Of a stretch of DNA of 64,000 nucleotides, positions 1-7,981 are shown one piece after another. Position numbers and translations under genes: made by a program. The DNA is from Butyricicoccus pullicaecorum (GTDB taxonomy: Bacteria > Bacillota > Clostridia > Oscillospirales > Butyricicoccaceae). A model generated the notes under the pieces. The model saw only the letters and a list, made by a program, of their open reading frames with translations, was not told the origin of the DNA and made no database searches. Within the stretch, counting starts at the first letter, position 1. Every line of letters begins with the position of its first letter. Where the stretch lies: positions 1 to 64,000 of the forward strand of contig JAGZIY010000016.1 of the NCBI GenBank assembly GCA_018365995.1, read 5' to 3'.

Positions 1-218
1 TATTTTGTTTGTCAAGAACTTTTTTCAAAGTTTTTCGACTTTCTTTCGTAAGAAAATCATTTCTCTCGAAACTTTTCACTTGGTTTTGCTGTCCAACTGT
101 TCAGCTTAACTATAATATCACAACCCCCTCCCTGTGTCAACCTATTTTTTAATTTTTTCTGAATTTTTCTCTGTTTAAATTCTCATCTGTTTCTCTGTTA
201 TTTCTTCAAAATTTCCAC

Positions 219-249
219 TTGACCTTACCGTTACGGCAAGCGCTATACT
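219..249 (+). promoter_or_regulatory. MerR-type promoter and operator upstream of the TipAS-domain regulator
   Basis: The -35 box TTGACC (219-224) and the -10 box TATACT (244-249) are separated by 19 bp. That over-long spacer is the hallmark of promoters untwisted by MerR-family activators. The spacer contains the near-palindrome CTTACCGTTACGGCAAG, in which both half-sites lie on the spacer. A strong ribosome site (GGAGG) follows about 10 nt before the ATG at 273. Autoregulation is inferred. The upstream 218 bp is T-rich and shows no gene. Confidence 0.8.
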
Positions 250-272
250 AAAAACACAAGGAGGGAATATAG

Positions 273-1028
273 ATGGAATATACCATTCAGGAATTATCCA
301 AGCTCGCAGGTATAAGCGCGCGTACACTGCGATATTACGACGAAATTGGGTTACTGCATCCCAGTCATACCACAAATTCTGGCTATCGAATTTATACAAC
401 TGCACAAATCGATACGTTGCAGCAAATCCTATTTTATCGTACACTTGGTTTTCCGTTAAAGCAAATCCAATCTATGATGCAGGCACCTGACTTTGATCGT
501 CTGACTGCATTGGAGCAGCAACGACAAACCTTAATTAAGGAGCAGGAACGGCTTTCTCGCCTTGTAACCACCATCAACCGCACGATACAATATACAAAAG
601 GAGAGATCATGATGAAAGACCATGAAAAATTCCAAGCATTCAAGAAGGATATCGTTGCGCAAAACGAGGCGATATATGGTGCTGAACTCCGCACAAGATA
701 CGGAGATGAGCAGGTAGACACCGCAAACGAAAGAATTTTACGCATGACCACGGAAGAATATCACAATTTTGAAACACTAAAGGATTCAATTTTGGATTTG
801 CTGGAACAAGCTGTCAAAACAGGAGCAAATCCTGCTGATGAGATTGGAAAGCAGATATACGACCTGCATTGTCGTTGGCTGTCCTATACTTTATCAAACG
901 CAACACCAGAACAACGAAAAGGGATTGCCTCTCTTTACGTTGCCGACCCACGCTTCACCGCATATTACGACCAGAAGGTATCTGGCTGCGCAAAATTTTT
1001 ATGTGAAGCTGTTTCGCATTGGGCATAA
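273..1028 (+). CDS. MerR family transcriptional regulator with TipAS effector domain
   Basis: This is a 251-residue cytoplasmic regulator. Residues 1-70 form a MerR winged helix-turn-helix (YTIQELSKLAGISARTLRYY, then GYRIY). A coiled-coil dimerisation helix follows at about 75-110. The rest (about 125-251) matches a TipAS-like antibiotic or hydrophobic-ligand recognition domain, with the LHCRWLSYT and DPRFTAYYD segments typical of that fold. TipA/Mta relatives activate their own promoter and sometimes efflux genes when they bind ligand. No efflux gene is adjacent: the next gene, tRNA-Arg, is convergent. The start is fixed by the GGAGG site and the 19-bp-spacer promoter just upstream. The ligand cannot be predicted from sequence. 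Confidence 0.9.
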   Translation: MEYTIQELSKLAGISARTLRYYDEIGLLHPSHTTNSGYRIYTTAQIDTLQQILFYRTLGFPLKQIQSMMQAPDFDRLTALEQQRQTLIKEQERLSRLVTTINRTIQYTKGEIMMKDHEKFQAFKKDIVAQNEAIYGAELRTRYGDEQVDTANERILRMTTEEYHNFETLKDSILDLLEQAVKTGANPADEIGKQIYDLHCRWLSYTLSNATPEQRKGIASLYVADPRFTAYYDQKVSGCAKFLCEAVSHWA

Positions 1029-1067
1029 AATTGTACCCTATGCATGCACTTTTGTCTTTCAGACAAC

Positions 1068-1104
1068 AAAAAAGAACCTGCGAAATATTCGCAGGTTCTT
1101 TTTT
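1068..1104. terminator. Bidirectional terminator between merR and tRNA-Arg
   Basis: The arms AAAGAACCTGCGA and TTCGCAGGTTCTTT enclose a short AATA loop, with A and T runs on the two sides. The hairpin can therefore end both the plus-strand merR transcript and the minus-strand tRNA transcript, whose CCA end lies only a few bases away. Confidence 0.85.
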
Positions 1105-1108
1105 CAGT

Positions 1109-1185
1109 TGGTACGCCGAAAGGGATTCGAACCCCCGACCTTTTGGTTCGTAGCCAAACACTCTATCCAGCTGAGCTATCGGCGC
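1109..1185 (-). tRNA. tRNA-Arg (anticodon ACG)
   Basis: Read on the minus strand, the acceptor stem GCGCCGA pairs with TCGGCGT. The D arm is GCTC...GAGT and the anticodon stem TTTGG/CCAAA encloses the loop CTACGAA, giving anticodon ACG. A TTCGAAT T-loop is present. The 3' end reads discriminator A followed by encoded CCA (1111-1109). ACG is normally deaminated to ICG and reads CGN arginine codons. The gene is followed directly by a hairpin terminator. Confidence 0.95.
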
Positions 1186-1264
1186 ACATCCTTACTGCTC
1201 ATATATGATATCACAGGATAAAGTCACTTGTCAACCATTATTTTTCTTTTCTTGTCAAAGCGTA

Positions 1265-2527
1265 TTACATTCTATTTTGAGAATGAATCAGTTCCTGATA
1301 ATAATCTTGCTCCTTCGTATTTCCAACAACGCAAATGGATGCATTTTTAAAACAAAAAATCGTGTTTGCCAAGTCCTTAACCTGTTCCACAGTCACTGCA
1401 TCAAATGCCGCAACCAACTCATCCGGACTCATAACGCGATCTGTAAACAATTCATATCTTCCCAGATGATTCATCCGTGCATTGGTACTTTCCAACCCCA
1501 TCAGCATATTGCTTTTTATCTGTTCTCTGCAGCGACAGAGTTCTTCTTCTGTTGGTCCATTTTCACAAAACTCATACAATACCTCCCGCATAAGTCCCAC
1601 TGCCTTCTGCTCCTGTTCCTGACTCAGCCCTACGTAAATCGAAAACATACCTGTATCTACATGACTCGATGGAAACGAGCAAATCGAATAGCATAATCCA
1701 TTCTGTTCTCGAACCGTCTGAAACAATCTTGACGACATTCCTCCGCCCAAAATTCCGTTCATAAGCTGATATGCATACCGTCGGCTGTCCAAAAGCGGAA
1801 GTCCAGAGAACCCCAGACACAAATGATTTTGTTCAATTTCTTTCGGGCGCACCACTACACTTGGTTGATACTGTGCAGGTTCGATTTGATTTCTTCCGCT
1901 GCCTGTCATTTTTTCAAACAACTTGCAGATATATTGTAAATCTGCATCTGCAAAATGACCAGAGAGCGCAATTACCGTGTCCTCTGGATGATAATTCTGC
2001 GCAATATAGTTATGCAGCGCCACCGAATCAAAGGTTTTCAAGGTTTCTTTCGTGCCAAGAATCGGACGCCCCAGCGCTGTTCCGCGATAGCATGTCTCAA
2101 AAAGCTTTTCAGTTGCCACATCATCTGGTGTGTCCTCGTACATATCAATTTCTTCAAACACAACACCGCGTTCCAATTCAATATCTTGATCTGCAAATTT
2201 TGAGTAAAGAAACATATCAGCTAACAAGTCTGCCGCATCACACAAATGTGTATCCAGTACCTTCATATAATAGCAGGTGCAATCCTTTGTCGTAAACGCA
2301 TTGGATTGCCCACCCATTGCGTCCATTGCTTCAGCAATTTGCTGCGCAGTACGATTTTGTGTCCCCTTAAAAATCATATGTTCAATAAAGTGCGAAATAC
2401 CATTATATTCTGCTGGTTCAAACCGACTTCCATTGCCAATCCAGATTCCCAACGCAGCCGAACGCACATGTTCAATCCGTTCTGCTACCACACGCACACC
2501 GTTTGAAAGTACAATTTTTTCATACAT
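1265..2527 (-). CDS. M16 family zinc metallopeptidase (insulinase-like)
   Basis: This 420-residue M16B processing-peptidase family protein has the inverted zinc motif HFIEH near residue 50, in ISHFIEHMIFKGT, and the downstream glutamate region ERGVVFEEIDMYEDTPDD that supplies the third ligand. The C-terminal half carries the family's second, inactive domain, with GILGGGMSSRLFQ and the R/Y substrate-binding region. Length is typical (about 410-430). I prefer the ATG at 2527 because a GGTGG site lies 8 nt upstream; a GTG 12 nt earlier (2539) would overlap that site. No signal peptide is visible, so it is probably cytoplasmic. The gene stands alone on the minus strand and its substrate is unknown. 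Confidence 0.9.
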   Translation of the reverse strand: MYEKIVLSNGVRVVAERIEHVRSAALGIWIGNGSRFEPAEYNGISHFIEHMIFKGTQNRTAQQIAEAMDAMGGQSNAFTTKDCTCYYMKVLDTHLCDAADLLADMFLYSKFADQDIELERGVVFEEIDMYEDTPDDVATEKLFETCYRGTALGRPILGTKETLKTFDSVALHNYIAQNYHPEDTVIALSGHFADADLQYICKLFEKMTGSGRNQIEPAQYQPSVVVRPKEIEQNHLCLGFSGLPLLDSRRYAYQLMNGILGGGMSSRLFQTVREQNGLCYSICSFPSSHVDTGMFSIYVGLSQEQEQKAVGLMREVLYEFCENGPTEEELCRCREQIKSNMLMGLESTNARMNHLGRYELFTDRVMSPDELVAAFDAVTVEQVKDLANTIFCFKNASICVVGNTKEQDYYQELIHSQNRM

Positions 2528-2640
2528 AATCCGTTCCACCGTTCTACATATCCTATAAAATATTACTATCGTTGATTTTTTATTTTTATTATAGCATATC
2601 CCTTTTCAATAAGGAACAGGAACTTCGTGCCAATACATTC

Positions 2641-2673
2641 AAAAAGGGCACGGCTCAAAAGTCCGCGCCCTTT
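2641..2673 (-). terminator. Terminator after the DUF4179 gene
   Basis: The inverted repeat AAAGGGCACGG / CCGCGCCCTTT, with one G-T pair and a 9-nt loop, sits 10 bp past the stop codon of the minus-strand gene ending at 2683. A short T run follows on that strand. Confidence 0.65.
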
Positions 2674-2682
2674 CAAAACGAA

Positions 2683-3744
2683 TCAATTTACCCGAATCGG
2701 CAGAACAACATCTTCAATCCCGATTGCCTCCAATTCTGCAAGATCATAAATGGTATCTGAAAAGCTGTCCCCAATAATAAATGTCTTATTTTTCAGACTC
2801 ACACTTCTTCCTGCAGTTTTGGACAACTCAATATGCTTTCCATCTCTTTGGTATAACACAATTTGAATGTCTGCCAATCGATCAAACGGCGTATTCTTAG
2901 ACTGCCTGCCATTCTCTGCTGCCTGATAAGTATCGATCTCATGCTGTATATTTGCATCCACATTCTCATAATGCCCTCGCACGCGGAATCCAACTGGAGA
3001 AATCTTGACCTCATCCATAATCACAGTTCCTGCCGCAGTTTCCACCGAAAACGGCTGTCCTATCAAGGAAATGCTGCTATCTTCATACCGCAAATCAAAT
3101 CGTATCTTCCACTCTCCCTGTATTTCCTGCTCTATTTTTGCAGTTTTGGTATTATAGACACATAAATCTTTTAATGTCGCCTTTGTATACCCCATCGGAA
3201 TCCCAGTTTCCTGATCCACAGTGATTTGTCTGACATATTGTATGATATGATCCTGAGGATTCTCATCTACAAACCAAGCCGTCCCGTGGCTGCCTCCCAT
3301 ATACCCAAGCTCCAATTCATCTTGAACCATCAGCATATGTTCTGAATCCAGCCCCCATGAACTTCCATCCTCCTTTTCCATTGTAAATACTACATTGAGA
3401 TTATGCTTATCTCCTAAAATCGCATCTACTGTCACTGTAATTCCAGCATCACTGTCTGATGCGCCAACTGGTTTTCCGATTTTATCTATAATTTCCGTGT
3501 GCATTGTTCCAAAAATGGATGCAAACGCATCACTCGCAAGCCCCATATGGATTGCGCCAGCACCCATCGTGAACGCAATAGCAGCCGCTGCAATTGCTGC
3601 AACCACTGTGCGTTTTCTCACAGAACGATGCTTTCTCTGTACTCCAGCCTGCATCTGTGCACATATGAGACGATCTACCATCTTTTCTTTCTGCTCTTTT
3701 GAAAAATGAAGCACTTGCAGGGTATCTTTATATGCCTTGTTCAC
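2683..3744 (-). CDS. DUF4179 domain protein, probable membrane anti-sigma partner
   Basis: This 353-residue protein has an N-terminal cytoplasmic part of about 42 residues, one transmembrane helix (about 43-63, TVVAAIAAAAIAFTMGAGA) and a large extracytoplasmic domain. The GITVTVDAILGDKHNLNVVF region is characteristic of DUF4179. In Clostridia such proteins sit directly downstream of ECF sigma genes and are taken to restrain them. Here the reading frame overlaps the sigma gene by 17 nt, so the two are translationally coupled. The start appears to be GTG at 3744, 7-8 nt after GGGAGGA. The anti-sigma role is inferred from context; the sensed signal is unknown. Confidence 0.8.
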   Translation of the reverse strand: MNKAYKDTLQVLHFSKEQKEKMVDRLICAQMQAGVQRKHRSVRKRTVVAAIAAAAIAFTMGAGAIHMGLASDAFASIFGTMHTEIIDKIGKPVGASDSDAGITVTVDAILGDKHNLNVVFTMEKEDGSSWGLDSEHMLMVQDELELGYMGGSHGTAWFVDENPQDHIIQYVRQITVDQETGIPMGYTKATLKDLCVYNTKTAKIEQEIQGEWKIRFDLRYEDSSISLIGQPFSVETAAGTVIMDEVKISPVGFRVRGHYENVDANIQHEIDTYQAAENGRQSKNTPFDRLADIQIVLYQRDGKHIELSKTAGRSVSLKNKTFIIGDSFSDTIYDLAELEAIGIEDVVLPIRVN

Positions 3745-4225
3745 AGTAATTTCCTCCCAACATTTGCTTTAAGCGTTTTCTCCCACGGTCTAATCTCGTA
3801 TTGATTGTCGCTGTACGTTCTCCAAGTATCTCGGCAATCTCCCGAATTTGATACCCCTCATAATAGTAGAGGTAAATCGGCAGCCTGTACTTATCCGGCA
3901 ATTTCTGCACCACAGATAGGAGTATATCCTCGGTCATGTCCGGTGCCGCTATCTCCGCACAGGCTTCCATATCGCAGGTTCTAGTTCTCCATGCACTTCT
4001 GAGGATATCCTTACAGGCATTGACCGCTGTACGCAGAATCCACGCTTTTTCGTGCTCTGGACCTTCAAATTCCGGTGCATTTGTTAAGTACTTCAAAAAT
4101 ACAGTCTGGCAAATATCCTCTGCATCGTATGTAGATTTTAGATAGGTATAACTCAGACGCAAAATCATGTCTGCATAGGTATACACAAGCCGTTCTGCCT
4201 GCTTTCGCGCAAACTGTTGTTCCAT
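3728..4225 (-). CDS. ECF-type RNA polymerase sigma factor
   Basis: This 165-residue sigma-70 family protein has only regions 2 and 4, as expected for group IV (ECF) factors. Region 2 covers LRLSYTYLKSTYDAEDICQTVFLK (about 24-47). Region 4 covers LPDKYRLPIYLYYYEGYQIREIAEI followed by the helix-turn-helix with INTRLDRGRKRLKQML. The ATG at 4225 follows AAAGGAG. The gene is the first of a two-gene operon with the DUF4179 protein, whose start it overlaps. A stress or envelope-sensing role is typical of the class. I could not recognise a self-directed ECF promoter upstream. Confidence 0.92.
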   Translation of the reverse strand: MEQQFARKQAERLVYTYADMILRLSYTYLKSTYDAEDICQTVFLKYLTNAPEFEGPEHEKAWILRTAVNACKDILRSAWRTRTCDMEACAEIAAPDMTEDILLSVVQKLPDKYRLPIYLYYYEGYQIREIAEILGERTATINTRLDRGRKRLKQMLGGNYCEQGI

Positions 4226-4453
4226 AAGCTCACTCCTTTCGGCTCGCCTGTTTTCCTAGGACCAGTCGATTTGCCGTTTTCATCTACAATACGAATGTGC
4301 CTGCTGATTTCTCTCACATCATGTTACAAAAAATCTGCACCAAAGGAAAGTCCAATTTATTTTTCACACAGCAAAGAACCTCGTCCACCGAAACACTTCT
4401 GTTTCCATAAACGAGGTTCTATAACCGCCATTTTTATTTGCTCTTATGTCAAA

Positions 4454-4850
4454 TCATCCAAACTTTTCCATTGCCAAGAGCAATGCGCCCTCAATTGCTG
4501 ACCGCTTTGATGTTTGCAGCACACAACCGAGCGTTTCCACCCGCTCGCCAAGCGGCTTCAAAATCAGTTCTCCAGAGTGGAACAATCCACCAGAATAGGA
4601 AACCGGAACCGGCTGCACAGAAAACTGCAATCTGGTTTGCAGTGCCTTCACCAGACTTGCCAGTTCATCTGCCGCTCTTTCATACACTGCACATACGCTC
4701 TCATCACCTGCCAGCGCTGCCTGCATGGCATATCTCTGAAAATCCGCTACACGGTCACGATGCGTGACAAAATCAGCCATTGCAATATCAATGAACTGCA
4801 ATTTCTGTCTTGGTTCCACCGCCATCTACGCCCACATACCACTTTTCCAT
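4454..4850 (-). pseudogene. Internally deleted BadF/BadG-type (N-acetylglucosamine kinase-like) sugar kinase
   Basis: Translation from the ATG at 4850, preceded by GAGGTG, gives MEKWYVGVDGGGTKTEIAVH and then a stop. This is the classic phosphate-1 motif of the BadF/BadG/BcrA ATPase family. From about 4800 a different frame encodes the C-terminal end of the same family: a helix containing FVTHRDRVADFQRYAMQAA, then AADELASLV and PVSYSGGLFHSGELIL, ending with GALLLAMEKFG. A full-length homologue has about 300 residues, so roughly 170 central codons are missing and the two ends are out of frame. The remnant is the last member of the fucose operon, directly after fucI. The deletion could be real decay or an assembly collapse. 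Confidence 0.8.
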
Positions 4851-4886
4851 AGCACACCTCGAGCCCTTCATCATCTGACATCCATC

Positions 4887-6494
4887 TTATTGATACAGTG
4901 CGCCATAAGCACTGCAAGCCCGCATATCTGCCGACTCCAAATCCGCTGTACCAAATGCTGCCCAAGCATGCGGACGGAAAATCTGTTCTTCAGTGCGGTC
5001 TGTGCGCTGATCCAGCGTATCATGTACTGCGTCCGGTAAAACAACCGTATTGCCCTCTGCAATCTGCAAAACTGGTCCCATACCCTCTACAATATTGAGG
5101 CGCAGCAGCGTAACTGGCATTTCTGCCTGTGTCTTAAAGTGGCTGGAGAATCCGCCTCCACGAAAATACTCATAATTTGCACGACACCAATCCGTTGCTG
5201 CGGTACATGCCTCTATATCGGCATCTGTCATCTCATAGAACGGCTTCATACAGGGAACGCCCTCTGCATTGACAGTGGCTCCCGTTGCGTCCAGCGCAGT
5301 GGCGCCGGAATTGATGAGATGGATAAATCCCTGTGCAGCGCTCCCCTCCGGCTTTGTTCCGGTCACACGGGCACACGCTTCCGGACTCCAATAGGTACGT
5401 ACATCATGGAAGCACGGTGCAGTTCCGGAAACCAAGGTTCCAAGCAGCATGGAGACCCCATTGAGGGTATCATTCTCTGTTGCGAACGGAGTGGGAGCCT
5501 TTGCACCATTCCAGTCAAACGTCGATGCCAGCATGGCTTCCATGAAGTCCCCATTCGGCAGCCAGTCCGTCCAGTTGCGCTGTCCCTGAAATCCGCCGGC
5601 AACCGCATTCTTTCCAAGTGCTTCTTCATGCCAGCCCTGCTCAGCAAGCTTTGGATTTCCAAACAGGATATCATGCACAATCAGCGTCATCTTGACTACA
5701 AATTCCCAATCCTTTTCCGGCGGAATCACCTTGGATTTGGTGATAATATCCGACAAGGTTTTCCCTGCATTGCAGTCGTAACCTTCCTTGCAATGTGCCT
5801 TGACCCATGCCAGCGCCTTTTGGTACTCCTCTGCGTCATAAATTTCCAATGTAATACGGCGCACGATTTCTGTCATATCCACCCATTCTGGACGCATACC
5901 CAAATACTTTTGGAAAAAGCGCATATCGCAGAAGGAGCCCATAATCCCCATAGATACACCACCAATATTGACATAGGATTTATCACGCATCCAGCCAACT
6001 GCCACAGCGCCACGCGCAAAACGCACAATCTTTTGTGCGACATCATCAGGAATTCGGTGGTCATCTGCCTCCTGCACATCATGTCCGTAAATAGAAAATG
6101 CAGGCAATCCCTTTTGTGCGTATGCTGCCATCACCGCCGCAAGATAAACCGCACCCGGGCGTTCAGTTCCATTAAATCCCCAAACCGCTTTGATGGTATG
6201 CGGATTTAAGTCCATTGTTTCTGTTCCATAGCACCAGCACGGTGTTACGGTCAGTGTTGCACATACGCCTTCCTGTGCAAACTTTTCTGCACAGCGTGCA
6301 GCCTCTGCACCGCCTCCAATGGTCGTATCTGCAATGACACATTGCACTGCTGTACCGTCCGGATACTTGAGGGTATGGGAAATCAACTCTGCCGCTGCCT
6401 GTGCCATTTTCATGGTTTGATTTTCCAAGCTTTCTCTTACGCCTCCCCATCTGCCATCAATGGTTGGGCGAATACCAATCTTTGGATACTGCAT
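4887..6494 (-). CDS. fucI: L-fucose isomerase with an in-frame C-terminal-region deletion (probably inactive)
   Basis: FucI converts L-fucose to L-fuculose (and D-arabinose to D-ribulose) with a Mn(II) site. Clear family segments are IGIRPTIDGRWGGVRESLE, GGFQGQRNWTDWLPNGDFME and TPFATENDTLNGV; the last two carry the acidic metal ligands equivalent to E. coli Glu337 and Asp361. The protein has 535 residues against 591 in E. coli. It jumps from HDTLDQRTD straight to EEQIFRPHAWAAFG, omitting the TWF...NWGANHG...MHNV segment as I recall it from E. coli FucI. That segment holds the third ligand, His528. Codons are in frame, so a stable but inactive protein is possible. Start: the second ATG (6494) lies 7 nt from GGAGTG; the first (6500) is too close. 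Confidence 0.8.
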   Translation of the reverse strand: MQYPKIGIRPTIDGRWGGVRESLENQTMKMAQAAAELISHTLKYPDGTAVQCVIADTTIGGGAEAARCAEKFAQEGVCATLTVTPCWCYGTETMDLNPHTIKAVWGFNGTERPGAVYLAAVMAAYAQKGLPAFSIYGHDVQEADDHRIPDDVAQKIVRFARGAVAVGWMRDKSYVNIGGVSMGIMGSFCDMRFFQKYLGMRPEWVDMTEIVRRITLEIYDAEEYQKALAWVKAHCKEGYDCNAGKTLSDIITKSKVIPPEKDWEFVVKMTLIVHDILFGNPKLAEQGWHEEALGKNAVAGGFQGQRNWTDWLPNGDFMEAMLASTFDWNGAKAPTPFATENDTLNGVSMLLGTLVSGTAPCFHDVRTYWSPEACARVTGTKPEGSAAQGFIHLINSGATALDATGATVNAEGVPCMKPFYEMTDADIEACTAATDWCRANYEYFRGGGFSSHFKTQAEMPVTLLRLNIVEGMGPVLQIAEGNTVVLPDAVHDTLDQRTDRTEEQIFRPHAWAAFGTADLESADMRACSAYGALYQ

Positions 6495-6537
6495 ATTCAT
6501 TCACTCCTTGTATTTCTATAATTTCCTGAAGATGATC

Positions 6538-7980
6538 CTATGGGTGCTTAGAGATTTCTTTGACAGCTCGGTCTGAATCCACCGAATCCGACGATTTCAT
6601 ATATGTGTGTATGGATTCCTGCCAGTAAATCCCCTCTCTCGGAATTCCCAAGGCTTCCATCTGCACCAAAAGATTTCCTATCACGGTTGCTTCCACAGGT
6701 CCTGCAAAAACCGTTCGTCCGGTACGGTTGGCAATCAGCTGCGGAAACAGGTTTCCGCGTGAGCCTCCGCCAACAATATGCAAGCCCTGAATTGAAATCT
6801 GTGTGCATTGTTCTATTTCGTTCAGCGTCTTGGCATAGGTATCTGCCAAGCTTTCATAAATACAGCGCACAAAGTCTCCGGGTGTCTGCGGGATTGTCTG
6901 CGCAGTCCGTTCACACAGTATGCGAATTTTGCCCGGAAGATCTCCCGGCACTGCCAAATCAGGGTCTTGGGTATCTATACGGCTGGTGCAATTGGATTGC
7001 TCTGTCCACTTTTCCAACTCTGCAAAGGAATAGAGCCGTCCTTCCCGCTCCCACTGTCTGCGGGATTCCTGAACAAGCCAAAGTCCTGTCAGATTTTTCA
7101 AAAAATGGATTTTCCGTCCGTGTCCCCCCTCATTTGCAAAAGAAAGGGTGCAAGCGCATTCTTCTGTTACAGGCGTATCCCGCTCAATTCCCAAAAGCGA
7201 CCATGTGCCGCTGGACAGAAATGCGGTATCCGGTGCATCCTGCCATGCAGCGGCAACCGCACTTGCCGTATCATGCCCTGCCACCGCAATGACTGGTACG
7301 GAAGGAATCCCACAGGACGCACAAATTTGCTGAGACAGACTGCCTCGAATCACGCCTGAAGATGTGACCGGCGGGAAAAGCTGCGGAAGCCCCAACGCTG
7401 TCCGCACCTCCTCCGACCATTGTCCTGTCCTGCAATCCATAAGCTGTGTCGTTGAGCAAATCGAATATTCCGCGCCGCAAACACCTGTCAGAAAATAAGC
7501 AAATAGATCGGGCATCAAAAGCGCTGTCTGTGCCCGGTTCCAAATATCAGGGTCTTGCTGATGGAGGGCAAACAGCTGAAATGCCGTATTGATTTCCATG
7601 ATTTGGCTGCCTGTGATTTCATAGAGCCGCCGCGCCGAAATCTTTTGAAAGACCGCATCCAGTATCCCATTTGTCCGCTTGTCCCGATAATGGACAGGGG
7701 GTTGCAGCAGTTTTCCATTGCAATCCAGCAGTCCAAAATCCACACCCCAAGTATCGATTCCAACTGCATCAAATCCACCTGCCTGATGTGCCTTTGTCAG
7801 TGCACACCGAATCTCTGCAAACAGCCTGTCAATATCCCAGCATAAATGTCCCTCATAATCAATCGGAACATTGTCCCACCGGTGAATCTCCTCTGTCACA
7901 AGTGTATGATTTTCGACCCAACCCAGCATGGCACGTGCACTGGAAGCACCAAAATCCAGTGCCAGCATCCTTTTCTTCAT
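6538..7980 (-). CDS. FGGY-family carbohydrate kinase, rhamnulokinase-like, probable L-fuculokinase
   Basis: This 480-residue cytoplasmic kinase of the FGGY (ASKHA) fold has the N-terminal phosphate motif LALDFGASSARAML, the substrate motif GIDTWGVDFGLLD (family catalytic Asp), AGHDTASAVAAAW, the adenosine-loop SSGTWSLLGIE and the C-terminal GGGSRGNLFPQLIANRTGR. Overall it resembles rhamnulokinases. Its position between fucA and fucI makes phosphorylation of L-fuculose to L-fuculose 1-phosphate the likely job. The ATG at 7980 comes 1 nt after the fucA stop, indicating tight coupling; an in-frame start 24 nt upstream would lie inside fucA. Rhamnulose kinase activity remains possible. Confidence 0.87.
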   Translation of the reverse strand: MKKRMLALDFGASSARAMLGWVENHTLVTEEIHRWDNVPIDYEGHLCWDIDRLFAEIRCALTKAHQAGGFDAVGIDTWGVDFGLLDCNGKLLQPPVHYRDKRTNGILDAVFQKISARRLYEITGSQIMEINTAFQLFALHQQDPDIWNRAQTALLMPDLFAYFLTGVCGAEYSICSTTQLMDCRTGQWSEEVRTALGLPQLFPPVTSSGVIRGSLSQQICASCGIPSVPVIAVAGHDTASAVAAAWQDAPDTAFLSSGTWSLLGIERDTPVTEECACTLSFANEGGHGRKIHFLKNLTGLWLVQESRRQWEREGRLYSFAELEKWTEQSNCTSRIDTQDPDLAVPGDLPGKIRILCERTAQTIPQTPGDFVRCIYESLADTYAKTLNEIEQCTQISIQGLHIVGGGSRGNLFPQLIANRTGRTVFAGPVEATVIGNLLVQMEALGIPREGIYWQESIHTYMKSSDSVDSDRAVKEISKHP

Positions 7981-7981
7981 G

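Noticed and set aside
148..205. Similarity of the T-rich segment before merR to the bases preceding repeat copy B (about 62082-62120)
   Set aside because: The match consists of TTTTCT and CTGTT-type low-complexity stretches and does not continue into the structured part of the repeat, so no third copy is claimed.
4375..4420. Inverted repeat AGAACCTCGT/ACGAGGTTCT near the end of the fucose operon
   Set aside because: The arms are perfect but the loop is 26 nt and no proper T run follows on the minus strand. It could be a terminator of the operon but is too weak to list.
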